NCBI GenBank assembly: GCA_963763115.1
Contig: CAVXNM010000012.1
Location: 1-64,000 of the forward strand
Source of the DNA: CAVQCA01 sp963763115
GTDB taxonomy: Bacteria; Pseudomonadota; Gammaproteobacteria; UBA9214
DNA: 64,000 nt
Reading direction: 5' to 3'
Part shown: positions 8,894 to 17,026 of the stretch, in pieces
Layout of the letters: each line of letters begins with the position of its first letter
Numbering within the stretch: the first letter of the stretch is position 1
The notes under the pieces: generated by a model
What the model was told of the DNA's origin: nothing
Databases searched by the model: none
What the model saw: only the letters and a program-made list of their open reading frames with translations
Program-made: the position numbers and the translations under genes

Positions 8894-8907
8894 TTGATCT
8901 AAATCAA
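8894..8907 (+). promoter_or_regulatory. FNR/DNR-type box upstream of napD
   Basis: TTGATCTAAATCAA is a perfect TTGAT-N4-ATCAA site inside the 20-base palindrome GCCTTGATCTAAATCAAGGC. It lies 85 bases before napD. A class II arrangement would place the transcription start near 8942. Confidence 0.82.
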
Positions 8908-8992
8908 GGCACGCTATTGGGCGCGCGCTAGGCTAGTGCCCAACAGCCTGTCTCCCATCTGATCGACGCTTCGAATTCGTGAGGCCCATGCA

Positions 8993-9307
8993 ATGAATGT
9001 GTCCGGCATTCTAGTTGTTGTGCCACCGGAGCACGTTGCTGCTTCGATAGAGACCCTCGACCATCTGAATGGCATCGAGGTTCACCACTGTGACACGGAG
9101 ACCGGACGCATCATTGTGACCCAGGAAGCGGAAACCATTCAGGCGGAAGTCGATGGCCTGAAACGGATCAAGGCCCTGCCGCACGTGATTCTCGCCGAGA
9201 TGGTTTATCACTGTTTTGAGGAGGACAGTGAACTTTCGGGCAGCGTACCACCCGAACTGGATGCACTTGAAGGGCTGAGTGCTGTCCCCTCGTTGCTGAA
9301 CAGGTGA
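8993..9307 (+). CDS. napD: Periplasmic nitrate reductase chaperone NapD
   Basis: Small cytoplasmic chaperone that binds the Tat signal of NapA and helps in its maturation. The 104 residues have the NapD ferredoxin-like pattern: MNVSGILVVVPPEHVAASIE at the start, then LNGIEVHHCDTETGRIIVTQ and LPHVILAEMVYHCFE. It is the first gene of napDAGHB, behind a perfect FNR box and 65 bases before napA. The C-terminal tail of about 25 acidic and hydrophobic residues varies between homologues. Confidence 0.88.
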   Translation: MNVSGILVVVPPEHVAASIETLDHLNGIEVHHCDTETGRIIVTQEAETIQAEVDGLKRIKALPHVILAEMVYHCFEEDSELSGSVPPELDALEGLSAVPSLLNR

Positions 9308-9372
9308 TCTCTAATAACTTGCCCGCCAGGCAGGTTGCCTGAAGCGGGAATCGCTGTATCGAGGAGGTCGAT

Positions 9373-12111
9373 ATGGAAATTTCACGCCGTGACTTTCTGA
9401 AAACCTGTGCTGTCGCTGCCACTGCCGCGGCTGCGGGTATTCCGCTTGGCGAGACACTTCTGGCTGCGGCCAGAGAGGCCGAGGCCGACTGGCAGTGGGA
9501 CAAGGGTGTCTGCCGCTTCTGCGGTACGGGCTGCGGCATCATGATCGCGACCAAAGACGGTCGCATCGTCGCCACCAAAGGCGATCCGGATGCGCCTGTT
9601 AACCGGGGATTGAACTGCATCAAGGGTTACTTCAACGGCAAGATCCAGTATGGCAAGGACCGTTTGACGCAGCCCTTGATGCGCATGACGGACGGCAAGT
9701 TCGACAAGCACGGCAGGTTCGTTCCGGTCACCTGGGATCATGCCTTCGATGAAATGGAGCGGCAGTTTCGCAGAGCCTACGGCGAGCTGGGCCCGACCGG
9801 TGTGGCCATCTTCGGTTCCGGTCAGTACACCATCCAGGAGGGTTATGTGTCCGCGAAACTCCTGAAGGCGGGTTTCCGCAGCAATAATATCGATCCCAAT
9901 GCCCGTCATTGCATGGCCTCCGCCGTGGTCGGTTTTATCCAGACCTTTGGTATCGATGAGCCTGCGGGTAATTATGACGATATCGAATATACCGATGTTG
10001 TGATCACCTGGGGTGCAAATATGGCGGAATGTCATCCCATCCTCTGGTCCCGGGTTTCCGATCGTCGTCTTGCTGATGACAACGTCCGCATCGTCAATCT
10101 CACAACCCAGAGTAACCAGACCTCCGATATTGCTGATTCGGAAATCGTCTTCAAACCCGGTACCGATCTCGCGATCTGGAACTACATTGCGCGCGAGATC
10201 GTCAAGCGGGATGCCGTTAATCATGAGTTTGTGGACAAGCACTGCGTGTTTGCGACCGGCCCCTATGATATCGGTTATGGCATGCGGCCCACGGACAAGT
10301 ACGCCTTCCCGGCGGAAAAGGATATTCAGGCCAAGGAACTCAAGGTGACACTGGATAAATGGGAGGCTGTCGCCCAGCGCAAGAAACCCGGCGAAGTGGT
10401 CGAACAGAAACACACCGGGAAACCGGTTGCGCACTGGCTGATCACGTTCGAGGATTTCAAGACGGCTGTCGAGCCGTACACACTCGATTTCGTCGCGGAG
10501 CTCTCGAAGGGCGATCCGGACGAGTCGCTGGAATCGCACAAGGCAAAGCTCAAGGAACTCGCCGATCTATACATCGATCAGAACCGCAAAGTGGTTTCAT
10601 TCTGGACCATGGGCTTCAATCAACATTATCGCGGCAGCTGGGTGAATGAACAGGCCTACATGGTGCATCTGCTGCTCGGTAAGCAGGCCCAGCCGGGTAA
10701 TGGTGCCTTCTCGCTTACCGGTCAGCCGTCTGCCTGTGGTACGGCGCGGGAGGTGGGGACTTTTGCGCACCGCTTGCCCGCCGACATGGTAGTGACCAAT
10801 CCTGACCACCGCGCACGGTCCGAAGGGATCTGGAAATTGCCGAAAAATACGCTCAACCCGAAAGTCGGCAGTCATATCGTCAAGATCATGCGCGATCTGG
10901 AAGACGGCCACGTCAAGTTTGCCTGGGTGCAGGTCAACAATCCGTTCCAGGCGACGGCCAATGCCAACCACTGGATCAAGGCGGCACGGGATATGGATAA
11001 CTTCATTGTGGTGTCTGATCCCTATCCCACCATTTCGGGCAAGGTCGCCGACCTTATTCTCCCCTCGGCCATGATCTTCGAAAAATGGGGTGCTTACGGC
11101 AACGCCGAACGGCGCACCCAGTTCTGGCGTGAACAGGTCGCGCCGCCGGGCGAGGCGCGCACGGATGTCTGGCAGGTGCTGGAGTTCTCCAAACGCTTCA
11201 AACTGAAAGATGTATGGAGTGAGCAATCCGTACCTGGCCTCGAGGCCGAAGGGTTTCCTGATGGCAAGCTGCCGGATGTGCTGGCGGAGGCGAAAAACAT
11301 GGGCTATTCGCCCGAAGATACCCTGTACGATGTGCTGTTCGCTACCCCGGCAAACAGGAAGGTCAAATGGCCGGATCCGGTCGCCAAGGGCCACGACAAC
11401 CATACCGTCAAGGCTCTGGGCGAGAACTGGTTTCCGGAGAAGGCATTGTTTGAGGAGTACGCGAGCTTCGGGCGTGGCCACATGCACGACCTGGCTTCCT
11501 TTGACACCTATTACCGGGACGACGTGCGCGGCCTCAAGTGGCCGGTGGTCGACGGCAAGGAGACCCAGTGGCGATTCAACGCCAAATACGATTCCTACGT
11601 GAAGAACGGGGAGTTCGAATTTTATGGTCCAGCCTTGAAGGCCCTGCCCACGGGCAACCTGGACAAGCCGACCAGCAAGGAAAAAACCTCGTTGGCCGGC
11701 AAGGCGAAGATTTTCTTCCGCCCTTATGCCGCACCGCCGGAGCAACCGGATGAAAACTACGACCTGTGGCTCTCGACAGGCCGGGTCCTGGAGCAATGGC
11801 ATACCGGCACAATGACCCAGCGTGTGCCTGAACTGCACCGGGCGATGCCGACAGCTCAGATATTCATGCATCCAGAGGATGCAAAGCAGCGGGGTCTTAA
11901 GCGTAATGATGTCGCGGTGGTAGAGTCACGTCGCGGCAAGGTCAAAGCCGTGGTAGAGACACAAGGGCGTAATCGCCCGGTCAAAGGATATGCCTTTGTA
12001 CCGTTTTTCGACGAGGCTGTCTTTATCAATAAGGTCGCCCTGGACGTGACTTGCCCGATGTCCAAGGAAACGGACTTCAAGAAGTGCGCTGTCAAGGTAT
12101 ACAAGGCCTGA
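9373..12111 (+). CDS. napA: Periplasmic nitrate reductase catalytic subunit NapA
   Basis: Reduces nitrate to nitrite in the periplasm with a bis-MGD molybdenum cofactor and one 4Fe-4S cluster. A Tat signal (SRRDFLK, residues 4-10) is followed by cluster ligands Cys47, Cys50, Cys54 and Cys82 and by the predicted Mo ligand Cys180 in ARHCMASAVVGF. At 912 residues it is longer than the roughly 830 of enterobacterial NapA. Extra segments around residues 290-390 and 600-790 resemble the long form of epsilonproteobacteria. GAGGAGGTCGAT precedes the ATG. Electrons would come through NapB and NapGH, since napC is not in the window. Confidence 0.95.
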   Translation: MEISRRDFLKTCAVAATAAAAGIPLGETLLAAAREAEADWQWDKGVCRFCGTGCGIMIATKDGRIVATKGDPDAPVNRGLNCIKGYFNGKIQYGKDRLTQPLMRMTDGKFDKHGRFVPVTWDHAFDEMERQFRRAYGELGPTGVAIFGSGQYTIQEGYVSAKLLKAGFRSNNIDPNARHCMASAVVGFIQTFGIDEPAGNYDDIEYTDVVITWGANMAECHPILWSRVSDRRLADDNVRIVNLTTQSNQTSDIADSEIVFKPGTDLAIWNYIAREIVKRDAVNHEFVDKHCVFATGPYDIGYGMRPTDKYAFPAEKDIQAKELKVTLDKWEAVAQRKKPGEVVEQKHTGKPVAHWLITFEDFKTAVEPYTLDFVAELSKGDPDESLESHKAKLKELADLYIDQNRKVVSFWTMGFNQHYRGSWVNEQAYMVHLLLGKQAQPGNGAFSLTGQPSACGTAREVGTFAHRLPADMVVTNPDHRARSEGIWKLPKNTLNPKVGSHIVKIMRDLEDGHVKFAWVQVNNPFQATANANHWIKAARDMDNFIVVSDPYPTISGKVADLILPSAMIFEKWGAYGNAERRTQFWREQVAPPGEARTDVWQVLEFSKRFKLKDVWSEQSVPGLEAEGFPDGKLPDVLAEAKNMGYSPEDTLYDVLFATPANRKVKWPDPVAKGHDNHTVKALGENWFPEKALFEEYASFGRGHMHDLASFDTYYRDDVRGLKWPVVDGKETQWRFNAKYDSYVKNGEFEFYGPALKALPTGNLDKPTSKEKTSLAGKAKIFFRPYAAPPEQPDENYDLWLSTGRVLEQWHTGTMTQRVPELHRAMPTAQIFMHPEDAKQRGLKRNDVAVVESRRGKVKAVVETQGRNRPVKGYAFVPFFDEAVFINKVALDVTCPMSKETDFKKCAVKVYKA

Positions 12112-12157
12112 TGGCCCATGGCTGGTGCCGGGTTTGTATAGTTGGGACGGGGGCGTA

Positions 12158-12928
12158 ATGGGTAATACAAACATAGCGCGGCGTGAATTCCTGACCCGCA
12201 TGGGGCGGGGTGCCGCGGTGGCTGCAACCGGTGGTTTGATCTGGTCGTATCTGCTGCGGGAACAGGCACATGCGATGCCGACCGGAATCCGTCCACCGGG
12301 GGCACTGGCGGAGGCCGACTTCAATGCCAAGTGCATCAAGTGTGGTCAGTGTGTGCGCGCTTGCCCCTACGATACGCTGAAGCTTGCGACCGTGGGGGAG
12401 GCCGTTCCCGTCGGTACACCCTATTACACGCCGCGCGAAGTTCCCTGTTACATGTGCGAGGATATTCCCTGCAAGGTGGCCTGTCCAACCGGCGCACTGG
12501 ATCCCGGCCTTTCCGATATCGACGACTCGCGCATGGGGCTGGCGGTGATTGATATCGAGAATTGCCTTTCCTGGCAAGGGCTGCGTTGCGAGATCTGCCA
12601 TCGTGTCTGTCCGGTGCAGGACCGGGCGATCACGGTGGAACATCATCCCAGACGGCTCAGCAAGCACGCCATGTTCGTGCCTGTCGTGCACAGCGACTAC
12701 TGCACCGGCTGCGGGCTCTGTGAGGAGGCTTGTCCAACCGATGAGGCAGCCATCCGGGTGCTGCCGCCGAAGCTGGTTGAGGGGAAGATCGGCGAGCACT
12801 ACCGGCTTGGATGGACCATCGATACGCCGGTGACACAGGACTTCAACCCCCAGAACCGTCCGGCTCCTCCATCGGGCGCAAGACAGCGGCCAGGTGGTCT
12901 GGATTATCTCAACGAGGGTGATCTGTGA
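12158..12928 (+). CDS. napG: Ferredoxin-type protein NapG
   Basis: Periplasmic electron-transfer partner in the quinol-to-Nap route. It has a Tat motif (ARREFLTRMG, residues 7-16) and four cysteine clusters for 4Fe-4S centres: CIKCGQCVRACP, CYMCEDIPCKVACP, CEICHRVCP and CTGCGLCEEACP. The start at 12158 (MGNTNIARREF) is preferred over the open upstream extension because it places the twin arginine correctly and has GACGGGGG just before it. The stop overlaps the GTG start of napH (GTGA), showing translational coupling. Confidence 0.92.
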   Translation: MGNTNIARREFLTRMGRGAAVAATGGLIWSYLLREQAHAMPTGIRPPGALAEADFNAKCIKCGQCVRACPYDTLKLATVGEAVPVGTPYYTPREVPCYMCEDIPCKVACPTGALDPGLSDIDDSRMGLAVIDIENCLSWQGLRCEICHRVCPVQDRAITVEHHPRRLSKHAMFVPVVHSDYCTGCGLCEEACPTDEAAIRVLPPKLVEGKIGEHYRLGWTIDTPVTQDFNPQNRPAPPSGARQRPGGLDYLNEGDL

Positions 12929-13860
12929 CTGCCCCGCTGGAACCGCTGAAGCCGGAACCCAACGGACGGCCGATTCGCCCGTTCGTGATGCCCGACTCCC
13001 TGATCGGCAAGCTCGGCGTATGGCGCTATATCATCCTGCGGCGTGGTGTGCAGCTGGGTGTGCTGTTGCTGTTTCTGGGGACGGCACACCGGGGCTGGTC
13101 ACTGGTCGGACAGCCGTTGCTGGTGGGTAACCTGAGCAGTTCCGAGTTACTGGGTATAATTCCCATGGCTGACCCTTTCGCGGTCATACAGATACTCCTC
13201 ACGCAACATACACTTGCGGCACAGGTCCTCATCGGCGCCGTAATCGTGCTGCTGTTTTACGCTGTGCTGGGTGGTCGCGTGTGGTGTTCCTGGGTGTGCC
13301 CGATCAATATGGTCACCGATCTGGCTGGCTGGTTGCGGATCCGGCTGGGTATCCTCGACATGTTCCACCTGAGCCGCAATATCCGTTACACCGTACTGGC
13401 GCTGACGCTGCTGCTTTCGGCCTTGACGGGGGTCGCCGCCTTTGAATGGGTGAGTCCGATCAGTATGCTGCACCGGGAACTGATCTTTGGTCTGGGCCTT
13501 GGCTGGACGGCAGCACTCGGGGTGTTCCTGTTTGACCTGCTGGTTCTGAAACACGGATGGTGTGGTCACCTGTGCCCGTTGGGCGCGTTTTATGCCCTGA
13601 TCGGCAGGCTGGCACTATTGCGGGTGCGCTTCGATACACCAACCTGCAGCCACTGTGGTGAGTGCGCCAGGGTCTGCCCGGAGCCACAGGTATTGAATCT
13701 CAAACAGGCGGCAAATGCGGGCATGATCACATCGGGGGAGTGTACCAACTGTGGCCGCTGTATAACGATTTGCCCGGAAGATACACTGCATTATGATCTG
13801 CTGCACTGGCTGCCGCAGCAACAGACGCAATCGAATCCTCACCAGAGGAGGCCAGCATGA
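12925..13860 (+). CDS. napH: Membrane ferredoxin-type protein NapH
   Basis: Quinol-oxidising membrane partner of NapG. The 311 residues have four main hydrophobic stretches (about 40-58, 90-115, 150-170, 190-215), two CxxxCP motifs characteristic of NapH (CSWVCP and CGHLCP) and two C-terminal cytoplasmic 4Fe-4S motifs (CSHCGECARVCPEP and CTNCGRCITICPED). The GTG start overlaps the napG stop, and its own stop overlaps the napB ATG. NapGH probably replaces NapC as electron entry here. Confidence 0.93.
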   Translation: MTAPLEPLKPEPNGRPIRPFVMPDSLIGKLGVWRYIILRRGVQLGVLLLFLGTAHRGWSLVGQPLLVGNLSSSELLGIIPMADPFAVIQILLTQHTLAAQVLIGAVIVLLFYAVLGGRVWCSWVCPINMVTDLAGWLRIRLGILDMFHLSRNIRYTVLALTLLLSALTGVAAFEWVSPISMLHRELIFGLGLGWTAALGVFLFDLLVLKHGWCGHLCPLGAFYALIGRLALLRVRFDTPTCSHCGECARVCPEPQVLNLKQAANAGMITSGECTNCGRCITICPEDTLHYDLLHWLPQQQTQSNPHQRRPA

Positions 13861-14330
13861 AAACAGGAACCGTATTGACGAGTGCCGTGCTGTTGGCGGC
13901 CGGCGGTTTGGCCGCCGCAGCCGGGAACAGTGGCATCGACGATTTGAACATTGGCTTGAGCAAGACCAGTGTATTCGATACGCCCACCCCGGAACCCTTC
14001 AGCTATTCAGATACCAAGGCGGGCAAGAGCAAGGTATTGCCTCGCGCTTACCCCGGTATACCGCCCCAGATTCCACACAAGATCGATACCTACCTGCCCA
14101 TTGTTGCAGAGGACAACCAGTGTCTCGACTGCCATGACAAGCCCAACCTCATTGGCAAGAAGAACACCGGGAAGAGCCCGATGTCGCGCGCACACTATGT
14201 CGATCTGCGCGGCTCGGATGACGAGATGAAGGGTGATGTTGTCGGCGCCCGTTTTAACTGCACACAATGCCATATACCACAATCCGGGGCACCGGCACTG
14301 GTGGATAACACCTTCGAGGGCGGCAACTAG
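13857..14330 (+). CDS. napB: Diheme cytochrome NapB, nitrate reductase small subunit
   Basis: Electron-donor subunit of NapA. The 157 residues have a cleavable signal peptide (to about residue 22, GLAAAA), the conserved region PRAYPGIPPQIPHKI, and two heme-c sites, CLDCH and CTQCH. HYVDLRGS lies between the hemes, as in other NapB. The ATG overlaps the napH stop (ATGA). It is the last recognisable gene of napDAGHB, and no napC or napF follows. Confidence 0.92.
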   Translation: MKTGTVLTSAVLLAAGGLAAAAGNSGIDDLNIGLSKTSVFDTPTPEPFSYSDTKAGKSKVLPRAYPGIPPQIPHKIDTYLPIVAEDNQCLDCHDKPNLIGKKNTGKSPMSRAHYVDLRGSDDEMKGDVVGARFNCTQCHIPQSGAPALVDNTFEGGN

Positions 14331-14399
14331 ATACTAGGGCCCGGCTGCAGCCGGTGGATATTGGCCGAAGAAGTTTTCTGAGCGGATTCTTACTGGCAC

Positions 14400-14627
14400 G
14401 TGCCGGGCGGGCTGACCAGTCTGACCACCATCGGTGGCCTGGGGTCACTGTCACTGTTTGCCGGTGCACTATGGGCACCGATGACCAACGGCATGATCTT
14501 CGGTTACGCTGTATCCACTGTGCTCAGCCTGGTCGTCGTAGCCTCCGTTTACGTAAAGCATGCGACCGGCTACCAGCCAGGGGGCTGGATTGAACACACA
14601 CCGCCCCCGTTGAAGACGAGGCCTTGA
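14400..14627 (+). CDS. Possible small membrane protein between napB and trkH
   Basis: A 75-residue frame from a GTG, with two hydrophobic stretches (about 10-30 and 33-52) and a polar tail GYQPGGWIEHTPPPLKTRP. Its TGA is immediately followed by the trkH ATG, which suggests coupling. I do not recognise a family and see no good ribosome site. An in-frame stop 21 bases upstream limits the N-terminus. Its place after napB invites comparison with small Nap membrane proteins such as NapE, but there is no motif to support that. Confidence 0.35.
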   Translation: MPGGLTSLTTIGGLGSLSLFAGALWAPMTNGMIFGYAVSTVLSLVVVASVYVKHATGYQPGGWIEHTPPPLKTRP

Positions 14628-16088
14628 ATGCCGGGTTCTGCAGCAATCGAGGGACTTCGCTTAGCCGTTCGCGTGCGCGTCGTGGCAAAGTATCTGGGCC
14701 AGTCGTTTCTGGTACTGGCCTCGCTGACCTCGGTACCGGCAACGGTTGCATGGGTCGGCGGCAATAGCGCGGTTGCGCTGCGCTACCTCGCCGTCATCCT
14801 GCTGTTCGCGGCCTACGGTGCCCTCACTGCACGAATTCGCGTGGCGGCGAACATGCAGCGCAACGAGGCCCTGGTCATCACTGCCCTGGTGTTTACGCTG
14901 TCGGGATGCGCCATGGCCTTTCCACTGACGGGTTATGGGATACCTTTCGTCGATGCGATCTTCGAGGCCGTGTCCGGCGTTACCACGACGGGGTTGTCGA
15001 CGCTGGCAAGCGTGGAGGGCAGGCCGGCCAGCTTCCTGTTCGCGCGCGCCTGGCTGCAGTGGGTCGGCGGACTGGGCGTACTGGCGCTGGTGCTGGCGCT
15101 GCTGATCGAACCCGGCGTGGCGGCCAAGCGGCTGGGTTTCGACGAGCGCGTCGATATCGCCGGCGGCACACAGGCGCATGTGCGGCGCGTCTCGCTGGTC
15201 TACCTCGTGATCACGGTCATCGGCATTCTCGCCTTGCTGGCTGTCGGCGAGCCCGCGACCGAGGCGATCACCCATGCCCTGGCGGCGGTATCGACCGGAG
15301 GCTTTTCCAGCCACGATGACAGCCTGGCGGGCATCGCCTCCTGGCCGGCGCGCGTGCTCATCACGCTGCTGTCACTGGCCGGCGCGGTCTCCTTTGCCCT
15401 GTATTATCTCGGTACCTTCCGTCACCTGTCGAGGCTGCTGCGTGAGCCTCAGTTCCGGGGATTGATCGTTCTGTGTGCCGTGACCGTTGTCGCACTGTTC
15501 GGGTTCATGTCGCTGGCTCATCCGGAGCGAACGGCCGCAAACCTTGCCGACGCGGTCCTGACCGGGATTTCGGCACAGACGACAACGGGCTTTTCTAGTC
15601 TGCCGCTGGCCGAGCTCGACCCAGGCAGCAAACTCACACTCATCGTCTCGATGTTCATCGGCGGCGAGGTGGGTTCCACCGCCGGCGGTCTGAAGGTGAT
15701 GCGGCTCATGGTGCTGCTCAGTCTGGTGCGGCTGCTGGTTCAGCGAACGGCCATTCCGGCCGCCGGTCGTGTCTCCGCAACGGTAGGCGGTTCGCCGTTA
15801 CAGGCCGATGAGGTCAACGCGGTCGTCACGCTGCTTGTGGTCTACCTGCTGGTGATACTGCTGTCGTGGACGGTATTTCTGGTATCCGGTTATGCGCCGC
15901 TGGATGCGTTGTTCGAGATTGTGTCGGCGGTCGCCACCGCCGGCCTTTCGGTGGGCGTGGTATCGGCAACGCTGGCTCCCGCACTCAAGGCCGTGCTCTG
16001 TCTGGACATGCTCATGGGCCGGGTCGAGGTGATCGCTTTTCTGGTGCTGCTGTATCCGCGCAGCTGGTTCGGACGAAAACGAGGTTAA
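14628..16088 (+). CDS. trkH: TrkH/KtrB-family potassium channel subunit
   Basis: Inner-membrane ion-conducting subunit of a K+ uptake system. The 486 residues show the fourfold M1-P-M2 repeat. The four selectivity-filter loops are VTTTGLST (about residue 121), VSTGGFSS (about 222), QTTTGFSS (about 320) and VATAGLSV (about 440), each with the filter glycine. It is followed five bases later by a TrkA-like regulatory subunit. Potassium uptake and the nearby trehalose, glycogen and NhaA genes together suggest ionic or osmotic adaptation. Confidence 0.87.
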   Translation: MPGSAAIEGLRLAVRVRVVAKYLGQSFLVLASLTSVPATVAWVGGNSAVALRYLAVILLFAAYGALTARIRVAANMQRNEALVITALVFTLSGCAMAFPLTGYGIPFVDAIFEAVSGVTTTGLSTLASVEGRPASFLFARAWLQWVGGLGVLALVLALLIEPGVAAKRLGFDERVDIAGGTQAHVRRVSLVYLVITVIGILALLAVGEPATEAITHALAAVSTGGFSSHDDSLAGIASWPARVLITLLSLAGAVSFALYYLGTFRHLSRLLREPQFRGLIVLCAVTVVALFGFMSLAHPERTAANLADAVLTGISAQTTTGFSSLPLAELDPGSKLTLIVSMFIGGEVGSTAGGLKVMRLMVLLSLVRLLVQRTAIPAAGRVSATVGGSPLQADEVNAVVTLLVVYLLVILLSWTVFLVSGYAPLDALFEIVSAVATAGLSVGVVSATLAPALKAVLCLDMLMGRVEVIAFLVLLYPRSWFGRKRG

Positions 16089-16093
16089 CTGTC

Positions 16094-16750
16094 ATGCGAG
16101 CAATATTCGTGGGGGCAAGTACACTGACGGTGATGACGGCGCGGCGCCTGCTCAAGGCGGGACACGACGTGGTCATCATTGAAGAGGACAAGGAAAGGAT
16201 CTCAATACTGTCGGAAACGCTGGACTGTGGTTTCATTCACGGCGACGGCAGCCGGCCGGCCGTGCTCGAGGAACTGTCTCCGGGAGAGACCGACATGCTG
16301 TTTTGTCTCTCCAGTGACGATCAGGACAACATCATTGCCTCACTAGTAGGCCAGACCATGCACTTCAGCCGCGTGATCACCAAAATCGAAGATCCCGACT
16401 TTCAGGTGATCTGCACCAAGCTGGGCCTGGAAAATGTAATCGTTCCTGACCGTGACGTCGGCGAACGCCTTGCCGACCTGGTCGAGGGGCACGACGTGGC
16501 CGATCTCAGCGCCGCCGTGGAAAGCGGAATCCGTTTCTTTCATTTCATTGCACGCGAGCAGGATACCGGCAAGATCGGCGAACTGGATCTCCCCGAGCAG
16601 GCACGCGTTATCGTCATAACCCGGGGCGAGGAATCGATCATCGTCGGCGACGATAACGTACTCAAGCCGGACGATCGCGTGCTGGTTCTGGCGCGCCGCG
16701 ATGACCTGGAGAAACTGAAAAAACGCTTTGCCCGGATGAAGGATGAATAG
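16094..16750 (+). CDS. trkA: TrkA-family potassium uptake regulator (single RCK unit)
   Basis: Cytoplasmic nucleotide-binding subunit that gates TrkH/Ktr channels. 218 residues: a Rossmann-type RCK_N domain (1-120) and a TrkA_C domain (about 140-215, ending VLKPDDRVLVLARRDDLEKL). The start MRAIFVGASTLT at 16094 is chosen over a longer open frame overlapping trkH. The usual GxGxxG nucleotide loop reads GASTLT here, keeping only the first glycine, although the acidic end of strand two (IEED) is present. Single-RCK length is closer to KtrA than to the double TrkA of E. coli. Confidence 0.83.
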   Translation: MRAIFVGASTLTVMTARRLLKAGHDVVIIEEDKERISILSETLDCGFIHGDGSRPAVLEELSPGETDMLFCLSSDDQDNIIASLVGQTMHFSRVITKIEDPDFQVICTKLGLENVIVPDRDVGERLADLVEGHDVADLSAAVESGIRFFHFIAREQDTGKIGELDLPEQARVIVITRGEESIIVGDDNVLKPDDRVLVLARRDDLEKLKKRFARMKDE

Positions 16751-16767
16751 TTTCAGGTACTGCCAGT

Positions 16768-16785
16768 CATTGAAAAAACTCAATG
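16768..16785. promoter_or_regulatory. CATTGA-N6-TCAATG operator copy 1 (upstream of GH15)
   Basis: Perfect dyad CATTGA / TCAATG with spacer AAAAAC, in the gap between trkA and the GH15 gene, 242 bases before the GH15 start. It contains the TTG-N8-CAA core of Crp/Fnr sites. The rest of the gap (16751-17026) holds no credible gene. Confidence 0.65.
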
Positions 16786-17026
16786 CCAGGGGAATCGGAC
16801 GTGGGATAGTGGTTTGTAACACAGTACGACATACGTCGGTGATTTGTTACCGTTATTCAGTGCCAGCCCGGGTGCTGGTTGTAGCCCTGTATTCATGGCT
16901 TTTCGATCCGCTCAAACAGGCAGGGAACGCATTCGTCAGGATAGAATCCGGAAACATCATGACTGCCATTCGACTATCACGCTTGCCTTATGGATACATC
17001 CGGTACAGTAGGTTACATGGAGAGAA

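Noticed and set aside
9382..11871. Long minus-strand frames of 385 and 424 residues
   Set aside because: Shadows of napA; the plus strand has all NapA motifs.
14341..14354. 14-base palindrome after napB as a terminator
   Set aside because: CCGGCTGCAGCCGG has no loop or U tract; probably chance in GC-rich DNA.
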